Below are positions 61,762 through 64,000 of a stretch of DNA of 64,000 nucleotides, piece after piece. The first letter of the stretch is position 1. Each line of letters begins with the position of its first letter. Origin of the DNA: Sphingobium xanthum (lineage in GTDB: Bacteria; Pseudomonadota; Alphaproteobacteria; Sphingomonadales; Sphingomonadaceae). Both the position numbers and the translations under genes were made by a program. The DNA is taken from assembly GCF_019737615.1 (NCBI RefSeq), contig NZ_JAHKKS010000014.1:25032-89031 (forward strand). Reading direction: 5' to 3'. A model generated the notes under the pieces. It worked only from the letters and a program-made list of their open reading frames with translations. It ran no database searches and had not been told where the DNA came from.

Positions 61762-62075
61762 GCCTTCTGTCCCTGTGATTGTTGAGCGTGTGATTGGGAA
61801 AAGCGCGCGGCGCGGTCCGGCACGTCGATCAGCCGGAAGAGGCCCTGACCGACAGTCAGCAGAGCGCCGCCCATACTCCAGCACAGGAATGTGCCGGCCG
61901 CCTCGGCGGTTTCGAGAGCAAGCGACAGTTCCGATGACGGACGTTGCACCGCAGCATGAAGCCAGATCGCACTGAGTGCGCAGAGGCCGAGCAGCGCGAG
62001 TCCGATGGCGCGCAGCACAATCTCCGCCGCCCACCATCTGTCTCCGGTTTCCAGTCTGGCCATGATTTTGCCCAT
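61758..62075 (-). CDS. Small membrane protein heading the kdp operon, function unknown
   Basis: The 105-residue protein has two hydrophobic helices (about residues 17-42 and 60-85). I do not recognise the family. It overlaps the 27-residue peptide gene by 4 bp and so appears to be the first gene of the kdp transcript. ATG at 62075 is preceded by GGAAGG at short spacing; ATG at 62063 is an alternative. A role near the potassium pump is inferred from coupling only. Confidence 0.6.
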   Translation of the reverse strand: MGKIMARLETGDRWWAAEIVLRAIGLALLGLCALSAIWLHAAVQRPSSELSLALETAEAAGTFLCWSMGGALLTVGQGLFRLIDVPDRAARFSQSHAQQSQGQKA

Positions 62076-62200
62076 CGCCTTCCATTCCGTGCGGGATTGC
62101 GCCGGCGATGTGGGCGCGGAGGCGATTAAGCTTCCACGGGGAATTTGGCCGGCGGCATAAAATTTCCGTAAAGGTCGAGGCCGCGCGGGCGGGGCAATAT

Positions 62201-62212
62201 GACCGAGGTCAC
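62201..62212. promoter_or_regulatory. Palindrome upstream of the kdp operon
   Basis: TGACCGAGGTCA is a perfect 12-bp palindrome 125 bp before the first gene of the kdp operon. It may be a regulator site, or belong to the neighbouring tRNA region; nothing in the sequence decides this. Confidence 0.35.
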
Positions 62213-62273
62213 ATGCATCTTTGCCGGGCGCGACAAAGGGCGCCGGGGCAACCGCGAATAAAGAATGATTGGC

Positions 62274-62348
62274 TGGTGACCCCTACGGGAATCGAACCCG
62301 TGTTTCAGCCGTGAAAGGGCCGCGTCCTAACCGCTAGACGAAGGGGCC
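62274..62348 (-). tRNA. tRNA-Glu (anticodon TTC)
   Basis: On the minus strand the sequence folds as a tRNA: acceptor GGCCCCT/AGGGGTC, D-arm with CTAGCGGTTAGGAC, anticodon loop CCTTTCACG with TTC, T-arm with GGGTTCGAATCCC, discriminator A and encoded CCA at 62276-62274. The anticodon gives glutamate. Confidence 0.95.
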
Positions 62349-62491
62349 ATGTGACCGGGACATCGGCCCGGCGACAGGTTCGGGGCCTATGCCGTGGGAT
62401 GCCCGGCTAGGCAAGCCAAAAAAAATCGGCTCGCAACGTGGTCGGGGCGGCGTTCGGGCGAGCGTGCCGAATAGTCCGCCTGATTGCGAAC

Positions 62492-63165
<674 letters not shown>

Positions 63166-63266
63166 CTCGGGATAGTTCGGCACGACCGGCGCGCTCCTTC
63201 AGATCGACGCCCCATGGTTTGCCGGCACGGGCCAAATCGCCCATAATAATCGCGTAACCGGTGTTT

Positions 63267-64000
63267 TCAGACCACGGTCCAAGGCATGAGTTCGCCGACG
63301 GCATTGGCAGGATGGCCCGCGGCCAGTTTAGTGAGGGTTTCGGTCAGCCATGTGTGCGGGTTGATGCCGGAAAGCTTGCAGTTTTCGATGAGCGTGGCGA
63401 TCACGGCCCAGTTGTCACCGCCTTCGTCGGAGCCGGCGAACAGGGCGTTCTTGCGGTTGAGAGCGAGCGGCCGGATCGCGCGTTCGACGGTGTTGGTGTC
63501 AAGCTCGATGCGCCCATCGTCGAGGAAGCGGACGAGTCCGTCCCAGCGGCTGACCGCGTAGCGTATCGCTTCGGCGAGCTTGCTCTTGGCGCTGAGCTGG
63601 CGAAGCCGGGCATCGAGATAGACCTTGAGGTCGTCGACGAGGATCCGGCTGTGCTCGTCGCGCACAGCGCGGCGCTGCTCGGCCGATGAGCCGCGCACCT
63701 GGTCCTCGACTTCATACAACTTGGCGATGCGCTTCAGGATCTCGGTCGCGACCGGCGACTTCTCGGCAAGATCGTAGAACTTGCGCCGGACGTGCGACCA
63801 GCAGAAGGCGAGGCTGACCTGCTGGCGCCGCTTGGCGAGAGCGGCGTAGCCGCCATAGCCATCGACCTGCAGGATGCCCGCGAAATCCCCGAGATGAGCC
63901 TCGGGCCGTTCGGCCTTGCGGTCCGCGGCGTAGACGTAGGCCACCATCGGCGGGTCACTGCCGCCCCAGGGTCGATCGTCGCGGGCATAGGCCCACAGCT
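63267..64000 (-). CDS. IS66 family transposase TnpC (partial, runs off the window)
   Basis: The frame is open from the window edge (LWAYARDDRPWGGSDPP) to the stop at 63267. It shows the IS66 transposase pattern: VAYVYAADRKAERPEAHL, the GILQVDGYGGYAAL core, LAFCWSHVRRKFYDLA, NTVERAIRPLALNRKNALFAG and the IS66 C-terminal GINPHTWLTETL. The N-terminal half and start lie outside the window. GTAACCGGTGTTTTCAG at 63254-63270 likely contains the element's right end. Confidence 0.92.
   Translation of the reverse strand, partial: LWAYARDDRPWGGSDPPMVAYVYAADRKAERPEAHLGDFAGILQVDGYGGYAALAKRRQQVSLAFCWSHVRRKFYDLAEKSPVATEILKRIAKLYEVEDQVRGSSAEQRRAVRDEHSRILVDDLKVYLDARLRQLSAKSKLAEAIRYAVSRWDGLVRFLDDGRIELDTNTVERAIRPLALNRKNALFAGSDEGGDNWAVIATLIENCKLSGINPHTWLTETLTKLAAGHPANAVGELMPWTVV

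Noticed and set aside
63254..63268. GTAACCGGTGTTTTC as another uronate operator
   Set aside because: It lies at the end of the IS66 element and is better read as part of its terminal sequence.

Overview
The window is high-GC alphaproteobacterial chromosome, most likely from a Sphingomonadaceae member (Sphingomonas/Sphingobium/Novosphingobium type). The signs are a large sphingomonad-style TonB-dependent receptor, a split cobalamin-dependent methionine synthase next to an ArsR-methyltransferase regulator, a LacI-controlled pectin regulon, a carotenoid-oxygenase cluster and the general codon use. All calls come from reading the sequence; nothing was searched against a database.

Layout. 1-6.3 kb: a heavy-metal RND efflux operon (His-rich small protein, czcC, czcB, czcA), followed by a stem-loop and a 5' remnant of an IS3-family element. 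6.8-8.8 kb: a one-polypeptide ABC exporter preceded by a 19-codon leader and a terminator/anti-terminator pair that looks like transcription attenuation. 8.9-13.2 kb: DoxX, nitroreductase, a diguanylate cyclase, pirin and a divergent LysR regulator.

13.2-32.6 kb is the heart of the window: a pectin/galacturonate utilisation locus. A minus-strand operon carries a TonB receptor, an acetylesterase-like hydrolase, a GH43 enzyme, uxaC and a uronate reductase. A divergent pair encodes pectate lyase and a cupin protein. A second minus-strand operon carries kduI, kduD, kdgK and a carboxylesterase, with its LacI-family regulator just upstream. A plus-strand set carries uxaA, a FAH-fold hydratase and an ExuT-like transporter. 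At least five near-palindromes around ACCGGT (idealised as ATGACACCGGTGTCAT) sit in front of these units and tie them into one likely regulon: receptor and lyase capture and cut pectin, the transporter imports uronates, UxaC/reductase/UxaA or KduI/KduD convert them to 2-keto-3-deoxygluconate, and KdgK phosphorylates it. The aldolase (kdgA) is not in the window.

32.8-42.3 kb: a Lys/Glu-rich membrane protein, a sterol desaturase/fatty acid hydroxylase-family protein, an AraC regulator, secreted proteins, a second carboxylesterase, a MarR regulator, a small Tat-signal protein, a carotenoid (lignostilbene-type) oxygenase and a SnoaL-like protein, with two intergenic palindromic repeats. 42.3-46.5 kb: a lipoprotein, a two-domain peptidoglycan hydrolase and a class A penicillin-binding protein.

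46.5-53.9 kb: methionine/one-carbon operon (SahR-like regulator divergent from a small protein, metF, metH in two pieces, glyA). 53.9-62.1 kb: the Kdp potassium system with regulators (kdpFABCDE) preceded by two extra small membrane-protein genes. 62.3 kb: tRNA-Glu(UUC). 62.5-64 kb: mobile-element debris (IS3-family right end with a mutated transposase, a helicase gene fragment, and an IS66 transposase running off the window).
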